Shown here one piece after another: positions 55,356 to 64,000 of a stretch of 64,000 nt of DNA; position 1 is the stretch's first letter; every line of letters starts with the position of its first letter. The position numbers were made by a program, and so were the translations under genes. Below the pieces are notes generated by a model. It had not been told where the DNA came from and did no database searches. It was given only the letters and a program-made list of their open reading frames with translations. The stretch is from positions 3,821,341 to 3,885,340 of the forward strand of contig KK106984.1 in the NCBI GenBank assembly GCA_000611775.1, in the 5' to 3' direction. Source of the DNA: Umbilicaria muhlenbergii. Taxonomy: Eukaryota; Ascomycota; Lecanoromycetes; Umbilicariales; Umbilicariaceae.

Positions 55356-56272
55356 AGCTGCGGTGGAATACGGTGAATAATATTCTGTTGATGGAGGCAG
55401 CAATAACGACAATGTACGAGTTACAAACCGTGGTACGGTTGTCGTTGCTTCGATAACGGATCGAGCCAATAGTGAGGCGGGGCGGCTGCTGCCTTGGAGA
55501 CAGTCGCGACAAGTCACATGCAACACTCAGTCGATGACGTTGATCATCTCACTCTCACCCAGTCTCTTTTGCTCTTGTGAGATGGAGTAGAATATTGGAT
55601 TCCACTGCTGAGCCTTGTCGCTTCCGCATCAATGTCCGTTACCTAGTCTATACAATCTAACGGGTCGGAGTGTTTGGCAAAATACAGAGGTACGGTCATA
55701 GCAAATCAGTCTGGCAGGCAAGAATGGGTGACCAGATTTGCGATTTGCGATTCGGACATGACCATCAGGCGAAGCATCAAATCAAGTGGCAGCCATCTGA
55801 TGAGGCCTCCCTCGATCTTCTGAGAGCACAGAGGATATCGAAGAGGGTTATATGCGCGGATGCTGAAGGTTGACGTTATTGAACTCTAGCACTGCCTTTA
55901 CTAAACAGCAATGTGCTGTGTTGATCATCGTCTTGATGATGAGAATCGGATTCCTCTGCTTTGCAGATGCCTTTGATGGTGCGCCTGGCATCTCTTCCAT
56001 TCCCAGATGTGCTCCAGACGAGTCTCTTGAATATCTACAGTTTCGTCGATGGGTGTGGCTTCTCCAAGGGTTTCGAGGGACATTTAATAATGGACGAGTA
56101 CGAGTTCCTCACTTCTGGATACTGAGTAAGGTATCCCGTAAGTACCTTACTCCGAGAAATGCGATGCAGCCACAAGATTGGAAGGCAGAATGAGTCATGC
56201 GCGAAAGGAGCAGCAAGCAGGGAAGGCCTGAGGAGCCAGAGCGCCTGGCGGTGATTGGAGCCACGGCAAAAG

Positions 56273-56335
56273 GGAGAGAAATAAGGAAAAAGGAAAAAGG
56301 AAAAAAGAAAAAGGAAAAAGGAACAAGGAAAAGTC
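56273..56335 (+). repeat. Purine-only GGAAAAA tract
   Basis: About 60 bp of near-uninterrupted A/G with GGAAAAA units. Homopurine tracts of this type can form triplex DNA or simply reflect slippage. Confidence 0.75.
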
Positions 56336-56587
56336 GAATGGCCGAGAGGAATGCAGGCTAGGCCACTTTCATCGCAAGCCGAGTGCCGTACCACAGGCCG
56401 CTTTTCGCACCAGATGTAAACATGTGCGAGTGCAGCCAAAGGCCCGGGCAAAGCAGTATTACGGCGTCCTTTGTACTCGCGGTGTTGGCTGCTTGAAGAA
56501 TAATGCAACTCACAACTGCCAGCACAGCGGCGTCGGCCATTCTGCGGGCCTGCCACCGGTCAAAGTCACAAGGCGGGCGCAGATCTG

Positions 56588-56645
56588 CCTTCTGCCTTGT
56601 GCCTTCTGCCTTCAGCCTTCAGCCTTCAGCCTTCAGCCTTCTGCC
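56588..56645 (+). repeat. 7-bp tandem repeat GCCTTCA/T
   Basis: Units GCCTTCT, GCCTTGT, GCCTTCT, then several exact GCCTTCA copies and a final GCCTTCT. The central exact copies look young; the edges have diverged. Confidence 0.8.
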
Positions 56646-56770
56646 AGTCTGCTTTCACACGAATATTATCAGCAGGTCAGCAAAGAATCATGCTGCCATG
56701 CCTCCCTTACCTGACCCAACCAACTCTTCGCCTTGGATTTAATCCACATGGCAGCAGAGCACAGCACAGG

Positions 56771-56814
56771 ACATCACCATCATCGTCATCATCATCACTA
56801 TCCTCATCATCAAC
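56771..56814 (+). repeat. CAT/ATC trinucleotide repeat
   Basis: Imperfect (ATC)n tract. It makes a histidine-rich open frame in one phase, which I do not regard as a gene. Confidence 0.7.
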
Positions 56815-58000
56815 ACGCCTTACTTACTTTTCCATCCTTCATACCTGCATACTCGCTCCTGCTCTTCTTGACCTGCACCTCCACCACCGACACCGACGCC
56901 ATCCCTCCTGCTAACATGGCCGAACAACATCCTTTCAGCGCAGTCATGGCCTCTCTGAATCATCCAGGCAGAAGCAGGTGGACTCGGCGGGGTTGGCAAG
57001 TCCACAGTCGCCCGGGTTGAAGGTCGAAGCTACGAGTGCGAAGGGCCATTCTTCGCTCACGAGAGCGCCCGGGGTTCGCCGCCCTCGCCGTTGCAAACGA
57101 CCTTGGCGATCACCATTGTGACTGACATCCCTACCGCCCGTCCAGCGCAGCACCGAGATCATCTCGAGCCAGCACAAGCAACACAAGCAACACAAGCAAC
57201 TCCCGTCGCAGCTGCTCGACAGAGACTCGACTTCGAATGCCAACCTGCATTTCCCGTATCCTCGTCCTTTATCCCTCCCCCCGGTGTGCCGCGCTGAGGG
57301 GCTCCTGCCTGGCTCCACGGGCCCTGATTGGGCGGCTTTAGCTTTAGCCGGCTTGAGATGGCCCTCAGCCTGAGGAGCCTCTCGCTTTCTTTCTTCCACA
57401 CCTGGGAGTCCGACCTTGATCTCTTTCCTGCTCTTACCCATCCCCTCTCTCTCCCCTCTTGCTTACGCCGCCGCCAACTCAATTAGTAATCCCATCGCCT
57501 CTCAAACTCATCGCTCGCTCTCGACAACCACTTTCTTGCACCACCACCTCGTCTCTCGTGTTCGCGCATCCCGATCCACGGCGCCCTCCCTTGTTTCCTG
57601 GCCCCCGGCTGGATCTCGCCTGCCGTCTTTTGGCCTCATCCCCTCCCTCGACAATCTCCTTGTCAACTCGACGCTCGAAAGCGAAGCACTTTCGGTCTGT
57701 TGACATTCCCAAAATCACCGAATAATCACGATCAACCCGATTTCCGAATCTCTTTTTCGGCGACGCTCTTCCTCTCACGCTTCCACGCTCACCGACTATT
57801 TTGTGTCCTGTCGACCATCCCACGGTCTCGACCAGGCAAGGCGCATTCGCAGAATCGATAGTGCCGCAACCTGGACCTTTAGAGCAGTCGGCCTGGCCGT
57901 CTCATCGCCTCACAAACGATATGCGACACCGACCCAAAAAATCCTGAACGACCCTACCCCTCTCCAACCAGACCACTGAGAGGAGATCGTCGGTCGTATT

Positions 58001-61000
58001 ATGACAGATCTCCCCTCATCTTTCAACCCGCAGACGGCGCCTTTCGTCGATCCCGTCGCCAATACCACACCTTCCTTGACGCAACCGGACGAGGCTTCGA
58101 CGGCTGTTCCGTACGTGGACGAATATGCCGAAGACTACACGATCAAGTGCATTTGTGCCTACAAAGACGACGACGGCAATACTGTTCTATGCGAGCGATG
58201 TGACACATGGCAGCATATCGAATGTTACTACTATTCCAAAAAAGTGCCAGAAGTCCACAACTGCACAGATTGTGAACCAAGGCAAATCGATGCGAGAAGC
58301 GCGACCGTGCGACAGAGGCGGAAGAGGGAGCAAATGGACGCGGGTGATCGAAGATCGAAGAAGCCGTCAACCAAGAGTCATAAGAAGAAGATCAAGATCC
58401 CGGAAGCTAATGTTAATGGCTGGTCTGTCGACAAACATGAGCACCCCTCCTCTCTCGACCACACCAGCAGGAGTTCTAGGGATCAACCGCCTCCGACCAA
58501 GCGCCCGAAGACTAGTCATAGAGCCTCGAGCTCAATGAGTCAAGTCCAGCTGTCCAACGTTGCCACTCATACCGGCAAGCGCTCGGTCTCATCTTCTCAC
58601 GCTCTGCAAAGTCCCAGCAAAACCCCGACCAGTAACTCACCCGGTGGTTACTGCAGCGAAACATTCAGCCTCGAGTTCCTGCAGCTCTACGACCACGATC
58701 CCGGCGATGTGCCTATGCAAGCCAATCTATTTGACAACATCAAGATCACGAACGATCTCTCGCTATGGTCGGAGGATGTGGAATCACTCGCACAAGCTAC
58801 GAATGGCCGATTGCATCAAGACATCTTCCAACGATGCGATCAGCCACTCGGCTCCATGACCTTCCCCGAACTTCGTCCAGAAACTAAAGAAGACCACATC
58901 ACAAGCTCTGAAGGACTGCACCCGACCTGGAAATTCCTTGTTGGCGAATCCTTCATACCCCAGAACGCGATAATCGGCGAGCTCAGAGGCAAGATCGGCC
59001 ATATGAATGACTATTGTCAGGATCCTGCGAATCGATGGGCTTATCTTCGACACCCGGTCCCCTTCGTCTTCTTCCATCCACACCTGCCGATCTACATTGA
59101 CACCCGAAGTGAAGGGACATTGTGCCGCTATTTGCGAAGAAGCTGCCGTCCGAATGTATTCATGAAGACAATCTTGGAAAATGGATCGGATTATCACTTT
59201 TGCTTCGTCTCAAACCAGAACATCGAAGCCGGAACAGAGCTGACTATCGGCTGGGTTTTGGATGAAAACATTCGGAAATGTCTCGACCGCGCACACTTTG
59301 GGCACAATACTAGTGATGAGATCAAGCAAGAAGGAGTCTCGGACGCTGAAGCCGACTACATTTCAGATTGGGTGGGCAAAGTCCTGGCAGATTTTGGTGG
59401 CTGCGCCTGCGACAATCCAAGTCAGTGCAGCCTTGCGCGGTTTGATCGTCGCAACAGCACCTCGTCGATTGATTCTGCAATATGCTTGTCTAATAGCAAA
59501 TCAAAGAGAGGAAGGAAACCACACAACAACGTTAACAACATTTCACCACAAAGCACTGGTCGAGCAACTAACAGTCGCGCTGGCAGCGAACGTCTAAAGC
59601 ATTCGGAGGATCCAGAGCAGGATGACAGCAGATCGAGTTCCGGTTCCATGCGCAGTAGACCACGAAGCCGAGACGTGACACCGGCTGATCATATACCAGG
59701 CGAGCAGGGCGTCGCCGTCGGCTTCGAGTTATCCAGCCGAGAACAGCGGAAGATCGCGGCGTTGGAGAAGAACTTCGAATTGCTCGAACAAGACAAACAT
59801 CAGCCGCCAATCAAGAAGAAGAAACGAGGTAGCGGTGCATCAAATCTCAACACACCTTCTGCTAGCTCTTCGGTCGGTTCTTCTAAATCTTCCAGTTTCA
59901 ACCTGAACCCAGATCAAGCTAACAAATCTGAGCAGAAGCAGCTAGGTCATCCCGCTACTTCCTTCTCTCAACCCACCACACCAGGCGTTACCTCGAAACC
60001 ACGATACATGGATGCAAGTACGGCTCAACGGCAATCCGGTTCACCCGCTTCTCGATCTCCTCAACCTCCAGCCATTCCGAACGCTTCTGCAAATTCACCT
60101 AAACGCTCATCGCAACCTCACACTCCATCAGTTGCCTCACCGCTGACTCGTCCGCAATATGTCAGCAGAGCTATGCAAACAGATGGCGACGAGAATGATG
60201 ACTGGTATCATTCGCTCACAGTTCCTGCGATTACACCCAAGCCTTACGTCTCACTAACGAAGCGCCTATTGATACGCAGTCATACCGACCGACTGAGACT
60301 GGAGGAACAAATGAAAGCGGAACTCGTTTCGTCCATTCACATACTACCTCAGCCTTTGCACGACCAGCCGGATACATCAGGAACAGTGGACATGAACGTT
60401 GGGATGGAACTTGACGCAGCCCTGGCGCAGCAAACGGACGAGGACGTTGAGATGCAAGACGCCCGGATGGACCACGAACGGCATCCTGGTGATCCGTCCT
60501 CGAATCCCCCCGTGGAGAGACTTCGACCTCCAGATATTCCATCCAATATCTCTGACAATCCGCATCAGAGCCACTCCGACTTCTTTAAGCCTCCACCGCC
60601 GCCATGGCCTACTTCCAACAATGCACTCCCTCCCAATGGATATCGCGTTGCCGATATGCGTGTCCAGTTACCTCCCACACCCTCCTTTTCCACCAACCCT
60701 GCTTCGATACTGGTCACCCAAAGCTCTTACACCAACTCCCTCGCTCAGTCCCCGTCCGGCCGCTCTGGCAGCAGCTACCCTCCCTTATCCTCGTCCTTGA
60801 GCGCCCCCCACCTGGTTCAACCTAGTCCAGTCAAGAAGAAACTTAGCTTGGGTGACTACATGAGCCGACGCAGCAACATCAAGGTGGAGCCGCCCGGTAT
60901 CGTGGGTGACAAGACGGGTAGCAGTCCCACCATGCAGCGAAGCTTGTTAAAGCCGCTAGCCCAAGAGGCGAAAGGCGACGAGATCGAAAGGAGTGCGATC

Positions 61001-61063
61001 GTCGAAACACCAAGCGGAGAGGATAGGGAGTTCTCGGAAGAGAACATGGACCAGAGGCCTTGA
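58001..61063 (+). CDS. SET3: Set3-type PHD + SET protein
   Basis: A single exon encodes 1020 residues. A PHD finger spans about 47-93 (IKCICAYKDDDGNTVLCERCDTWQHIECYYY, then NCTDC). The SET domain spans about 309-425 (WKFLVGESFIPQNAIIGEL, YIDTRSEGTLCRYLRRSCRPNV, FVSNQNIEAGTELTIGWV). Set3 anchors the SET3C histone deacetylase complex to H3K4-methylated chromatin. The usual SET catalytic NHSC and ELTYDY motifs read RRSC and ELTIGW here, so methyltransferase activity is unlikely, as in the family. The remainder is Ser/Pro/Gln-rich. A coiled coil (REQRKIAALEKNFELLEQDK) is near 575-600, and a conserved KKKLSLGDYMSRRS motif near 945 resembles the Set3 C-terminus. Confidence 0.93.
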   Translation: MTDLPSSFNPQTAPFVDPVANTTPSLTQPDEASTAVPYVDEYAEDYTIKCICAYKDDDGNTVLCERCDTWQHIECYYYSKKVPEVHNCTDCEPRQIDARSATVRQRRKREQMDAGDRRSKKPSTKSHKKKIKIPEANVNGWSVDKHEHPSSLDHTSRSSRDQPPPTKRPKTSHRASSSMSQVQLSNVATHTGKRSVSSSHALQSPSKTPTSNSPGGYCSETFSLEFLQLYDHDPGDVPMQANLFDNIKITNDLSLWSEDVESLAQATNGRLHQDIFQRCDQPLGSMTFPELRPETKEDHITSSEGLHPTWKFLVGESFIPQNAIIGELRGKIGHMNDYCQDPANRWAYLRHPVPFVFFHPHLPIYIDTRSEGTLCRYLRRSCRPNVFMKTILENGSDYHFCFVSNQNIEAGTELTIGWVLDENIRKCLDRAHFGHNTSDEIKQEGVSDAEADYISDWVGKVLADFGGCACDNPSQCSLARFDRRNSTSSIDSAICLSNSKSKRGRKPHNNVNNISPQSTGRATNSRAGSERLKHSEDPEQDDSRSSSGSMRSRPRSRDVTPADHIPGEQGVAVGFELSSREQRKIAALEKNFELLEQDKHQPPIKKKKRGSGASNLNTPSASSSVGSSKSSSFNLNPDQANKSEQKQLGHPATSFSQPTTPGVTSKPRYMDASTAQRQSGSPASRSPQPPAIPNASANSPKRSSQPHTPSVASPLTRPQYVSRAMQTDGDENDDWYHSLTVPAITPKPYVSLTKRLLIRSHTDRLRLEEQMKAELVSSIHILPQPLHDQPDTSGTVDMNVGMELDAALAQQTDEDVEMQDARMDHERHPGDPSSNPPVERLRPPDIPSNISDNPHQSHSDFFKPPPPPWPTSNNALPPNGYRVADMRVQLPPTPSFSTNPASILVTQSSYTNSLAQSPSGRSGSSYPPLSSSLSAPHLVQPSPVKKKLSLGDYMSRRSNIKVEPPGIVGDKTGSSPTMQRSLLKPLAQEAKGDEIERSAIVETPSGEDREFSEENMDQRP

Positions 61064-61935
61064 GTGTGGCCGTTACGGAGCGTTCCACCGTCGGCTGCTC
61101 TTGGAAGGATAGTATCTGGTATTTGGTCTGCGTTAATAGCGAGGTGTTATGTCGACGGTGTTCTCAGGTTCCTAGACTAGCATCTTATTGCTCATGCTCT
61201 ATCGAGGTCTGGAACTGTTTATGAGCTTCTCTATATGATTAGTGCCATCATCGTTATGGGCACGACGCTTTCCATGGATATATGCAATAGCAGGTAGCAT
61301 GAAGCAAGCCTTCTCTAGCTTCCAAACTTTTTGAAACTCTACCCTCTACTCACGCTTGACTCTTGATCCTGCTGTGAAACCGCCCTTCCACCAATGATCA
61401 GCTTCTAGCGGGTGTTCATCAATGCAGCTGCGTCGCATGATATGCTGGATCGGTCGTTTCGTGCCGAACAGATACGACCGAGTACCGACGGCATTCCACT
61501 CGCGGAGATTATATCATGTCGCCGCCTTTGCATGGTCAATCCCCCCTTGGCATATACGACCGCCAAGATGTATGTGACCGTCAGCTTTGGCCGCGCAATC
61601 AGGAGGCTCGGAGCGTTGATGGGCGCGTTGTGGCAGGCGTCTGCACCGGGGGAAGTATCGTTGAATTCACATCAGTCACCGCACGATGAGGATGATTTGT
61701 CGTGACAATTCTAGCGACTGCATACTAGAGTCGATGGAATGACCTTTGCATCACAGTCCAGCCTGAGGCTCCCTGGTGTTCACCGCTAACCTGGTATATC
61801 TCAATGACTTGTACATTTTCCAGAAGCGCATTTTCACGGCCGCCTTCCGAAACGCCTGTGTTCGACTGCCCGACTCCCCAAACGACCAAAACCATGCTGC
61901 CGTGACCCCAGTCCTTGTTATATTAAGCCATGATT
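61064..61935. other. Intergenic between convergent genes
   Basis: 3' flanks of SET3 and ROT1. Short frames (61412-61705, 61776-62009) have no domain. Confidence 0.5.
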
Positions 61936-62980
61936 TCAAAAGCAGAAGTAACCCACGCCCCCGATTGCCGTCATGCCGACCCCAATCCACCACCACTTGT
62001 CAGCATTGATCGGCTCGTTTCTCTTGCCCAAGACGTCCTTGTTCATCGGCTCGTTGTATTCTTCGAAGAGGCCCCTCTTCGACTTGGTCTTCCCTGTCGC
62101 TTTGGCGCCACCGGTAGCGGAAGCGGTGGTGGGGTTTAGCGTCTGTGTGGGTAGCATTTGAGGCGGGCTGTACGCGATGTACATTGGGTTCAAGGGTGAG
62201 CCGTCGAATCTGTAAAGGTCAAGGCGGAGGACGTTGTGGTAGGGGTCGGTGTACACGGCGTATCTCTGTCGTAGAAACGAAATCCTTGTTAGCTGTATTT
62301 CTCGAGAGAAGAGCAAGTGGCTGGCGCCATGTTTACCATGAAGTGTTCGCTCTGGTTGTAGCGTGTGTAGATGGCGCTTTGGTATGAACATGGGTTCGAT
62401 AGGAGCTGTCGGCCGTCGACTCCGAAGGGCGTCAGTTGGAGAGAGCCGTTTGGCGCCTGGGTATAAGTGCCGTGCTGCCATTGCATGATGCCTTCGGGAC
62501 ATTGAGGTGAGGTGGCTAGCAGGCGGTCAGGTGTGCTTGTGTGGAAATTCCCAAGCAATGAAAGACATACGATTTGATATGGCTTGGTAGTAGGCTTCTT
62601 CATAGAAGCCATCGGCGGTAAAGGAGTAGGAGAAGCCGGTGTGTGAGGGCTCAAACATCTTTTCATTGACTGGGTCGTAGAAACCCTGCATCGTCTTAGC
62701 AATGACCTCTCTTATCAAGTAGGTAGCTTTAAGAATCCCTCCGTCAGTCACGAGAGATTGTGTCGCAAACTGTGGAGCCATGATTGTTGATGGAACTGGG
62801 CTTTTCAGGGGAACAGCGACAGTGGCAGGGAAACATGGTACGTACGGGTCCGGTGAAGACCTGGTGTGATTTGGTTGACCATGTGCCCACCAATTGCGGA
62901 TTTATGGGCACAGTCTGGGCCGTTGCTACGGAGGCGAGGGCAGCGCCGGTCAAGAGTACGGCCCGTAACGACTGTAACAT
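61936..62980 (-). CDS. ROT1: ER protein Rot1 (folding/glycosylation chaperone)
   Basis: Four exons, 62980-62846, 62685-62571, 62515-62337 and 62265-61936, encode 252 residues. A signal peptide (MLQSLRAVLLTGAALASVATA) is followed by QLVGTWSTKSHQVFTGP|GFYDPVNEKMFEPSHTGFSYSFTADGFYEEAYY, SPQCPEGIMQWQHGTY, DGRQLLSNPC, YTRYNQSEHFM|RYAVYTDPYHNV, MYIAYSPPQMLPTQTLNPT and a C-terminal membrane helix (KWWWIGVGMTAIGGVGYF). Rot1 is an essential ER membrane protein in yeast, needed for protein folding and beta-1,6-glucan. The first intron is 160 nt; the others are 55 and 71 nt. Confidence 0.94.
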
Positions 62981-63170
62981 GGTGTGGAGTTGTTTAGATG
63001 GTTGTGGCAGTATGGAGAGGCGGAGGTTGAGAAGGCGAGAAGGTTGAGACGGCCAAGGTACAGGTCGCCAATATGGATACGAGGTAGTCGTAGAACGAAG
63101 AATGGGGCACAGGGGGCCTTTCAAGCGGTTCGTCACGAGTCACGTTTCGCGTTTCACCAACACAAAGACG

Positions 63171-63225
63171 AAGGGAAAGGGAAAGAGGGAAAGGGAAAAG
63201 GGAAAAGGGAAAAGGGAAGGAGGAT
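63171..63225 (+). repeat. Purine-only GGGAAA tract
   Basis: About 50 bp of G/A with GGGAAA and GGGAAAA units, 190 bp upstream of the ROT1 start. Confidence 0.8.
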
Positions 63226-63322
63226 CAACGTTCGAGCGTTCCTAGGGCGAAGCGGGATCTGCCTTTTGCCTCGACCTCTTTGCCGCCACCCAATGCTGGT
63301 CGTTGGCGCTTCAACGGCTATG

Positions 63323-63368
63323 TCTTTTCGCTTTTCGCTTTCGCTTTCGCTTTCGCTTTCGCTTTTCG
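63323..63368 (+). repeat. 6-bp tandem repeat TTTCGC
   Basis: Six to seven TTTCGC/TTTTCGC units. Translated on the minus strand it gives a Ser-Glu run, which is not a gene. Confidence 0.8.
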
Positions 63369-64000
63369 TATTATTGTCCATCATCTTCTCTCCTCGGGTC
63401 TCCTGCCGGACCTGTTCGAGCTTGTCTTCGGGAACAACAGAGTGCCTACTCATACTTTCCCTTCTAGTGAAAGACCAATAGCCACGTACCTACTACTCCA
63501 TACTCGGACGTTGTAGAATCTCGAGCGCCCTGCCATTCTTGCATGCATGTACTACAAGCTACTTGCACTCGCACATATACCCGCCACAAAACATCGGAGC
63601 ACCGAGCACCGCGTGCCGGAAGCCGGCTCTTCTGCCGGCCAGTCACCAATCACCCTGCTCCCACGGCAAGGCATTCGTTCGTCCCATTCATCCCATTCCC
63701 CATCAGCTCTCAAACCTCCTCTCTACCCGTACAGGGCATCGGCTCATATGGCAAAGTGGCTTCATTGCGTGGCGTGACATGCCTGCTGCTCCTGAAATGG
63801 CCCGTATCCTTCCCCAGCGTTTCTCCACGCCAGAGGCATCATCTACAACAAGGCCGTTCGTCCAATTTGTACTCTTCTCACCTTGATTCGTGCTTTCCAC
63901 CCTTGTGGCCTGGCGTCTCCCACTCTCCACTGCCTTGTGATTTCCCAATCAACCGTCTCGGCACGCAACTGACTCCGCCTCAATAATTTCGGAACCTTTC

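Larger units (their letters stand above)
55356..58000. other. 2.6 kb leader region of SET3 with several simple repeats
   Basis: No supported gene. It contains purine-rich, 7-bp and trinucleotide repeats listed separately, and a strongly C/T-rich right part (57300-57950) typical of a long fungal 5' leader and promoter. A His-rich frame near 56733 is only the trinucleotide repeat translated. Confidence 0.5.
62981..64000. other. Right-end region: ROT1 promoter and two simple repeats
   Basis: No gene supported; frames after 63500 lack domains. It includes a purine tract and a 6-bp repeat listed separately. A gene may begin right of the window. Confidence 0.45.

Noticed and set aside
55870-56193. 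107-codon plus frame beyond NPC2
   Set aside because: One hydrophobic stretch only, no family, and no conserved motif; likely chance in the long SET3 upstream region.
56733-57020. Histidine-rich frame
   Set aside because: The histidines come from the ATC trinucleotide repeat; the rest has no family resemblance.
63154-63453. Minus frame with Ser-Glu repeats
   Set aside because: It is a translation of the TTTCGC and GGGAAA simple repeats.

Overview
This window is nuclear DNA from a filamentous ascomycete (Pezizomycotina). Dothideomycetes is my best guess from the gene families, but the sequence alone does not prove it. The evidence is short introns (about 45-160 nt, GTRNGT-type donors, CTRAC-like branch points), compact gene spacing, frequent head-to-head gene pairs, and families that are fungal or Pezizomycotina-specific: FarA/CTF1 and nirA-type Zn(II)2Cys6 regulators, monopolin Csm1, Nur1, Rot1, a LysM cytosolic protein and an SRPK-like kinase. 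I see no rRNA, tRNA, CRISPR or intact transposon.

Layout. 0-6 kb: a truncated small secreted-protein gene at the left edge, a fungal mitochondrial membrane protein, an F-box-like protein, the divergent mitochondrial pair MTP18 / ATP19, and a second secreted-protein gene. 6-8.8 kb: gene-poor. 8.8-20.6 kb: MFS transporter, cystathionine beta-lyase, the divergent pair MSP1 / CSM1, and MCD4 (GPI anchor synthesis). 21-28 kb: a ten-exon CTF1/FarA-type regulator, then a decayed locus with two broken host genes. 28-34 kb: LysM protein, HD-domain 5'-nucleotidase, HAUS6-like augmin subunit. 34-39 kb: an M3 oligopeptidase flanked on both sides by further copies of the secreted-protein family. 39-46.5 kb: SEH1 / ALG7 divergent pair and a nirA-like regulator. 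46.5-55.4 kb: a mostly empty 2.3 kb stretch, a large uncharacterised protein, the NUR1 / VMA7 divergent pair and an NPC2-type lipid transfer protein. 55.4-64 kb: a 2.6 kb repeat-rich leader region, SET3, ROT1 and a repeat-bearing right end.

Most genes are housekeeping: mitochondrial maintenance (MTP18, ATP19, MSP1), ER and secretory pathway (MCD4, ALG7, ROT1, NPC2, VMA7), nucleus and chromosomes (CSM1, SEH1, NUR1, SET3, HAUS6), sulfur metabolism and lipid/nitrogen regulation. The standout is a four-member family of about 195-residue secreted proteins of unknown function. They share an NNHQ-x-TW/Y core, an IWDG-like tail motif, two conserved cysteines and one phase-2 intron at the same place, and they are dispersed in both orientations among housekeeping genes.

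Gene models were spliced by eye. Exon joins keep the reading frame and rebuild family-typical motifs, but no search or alignment was run.
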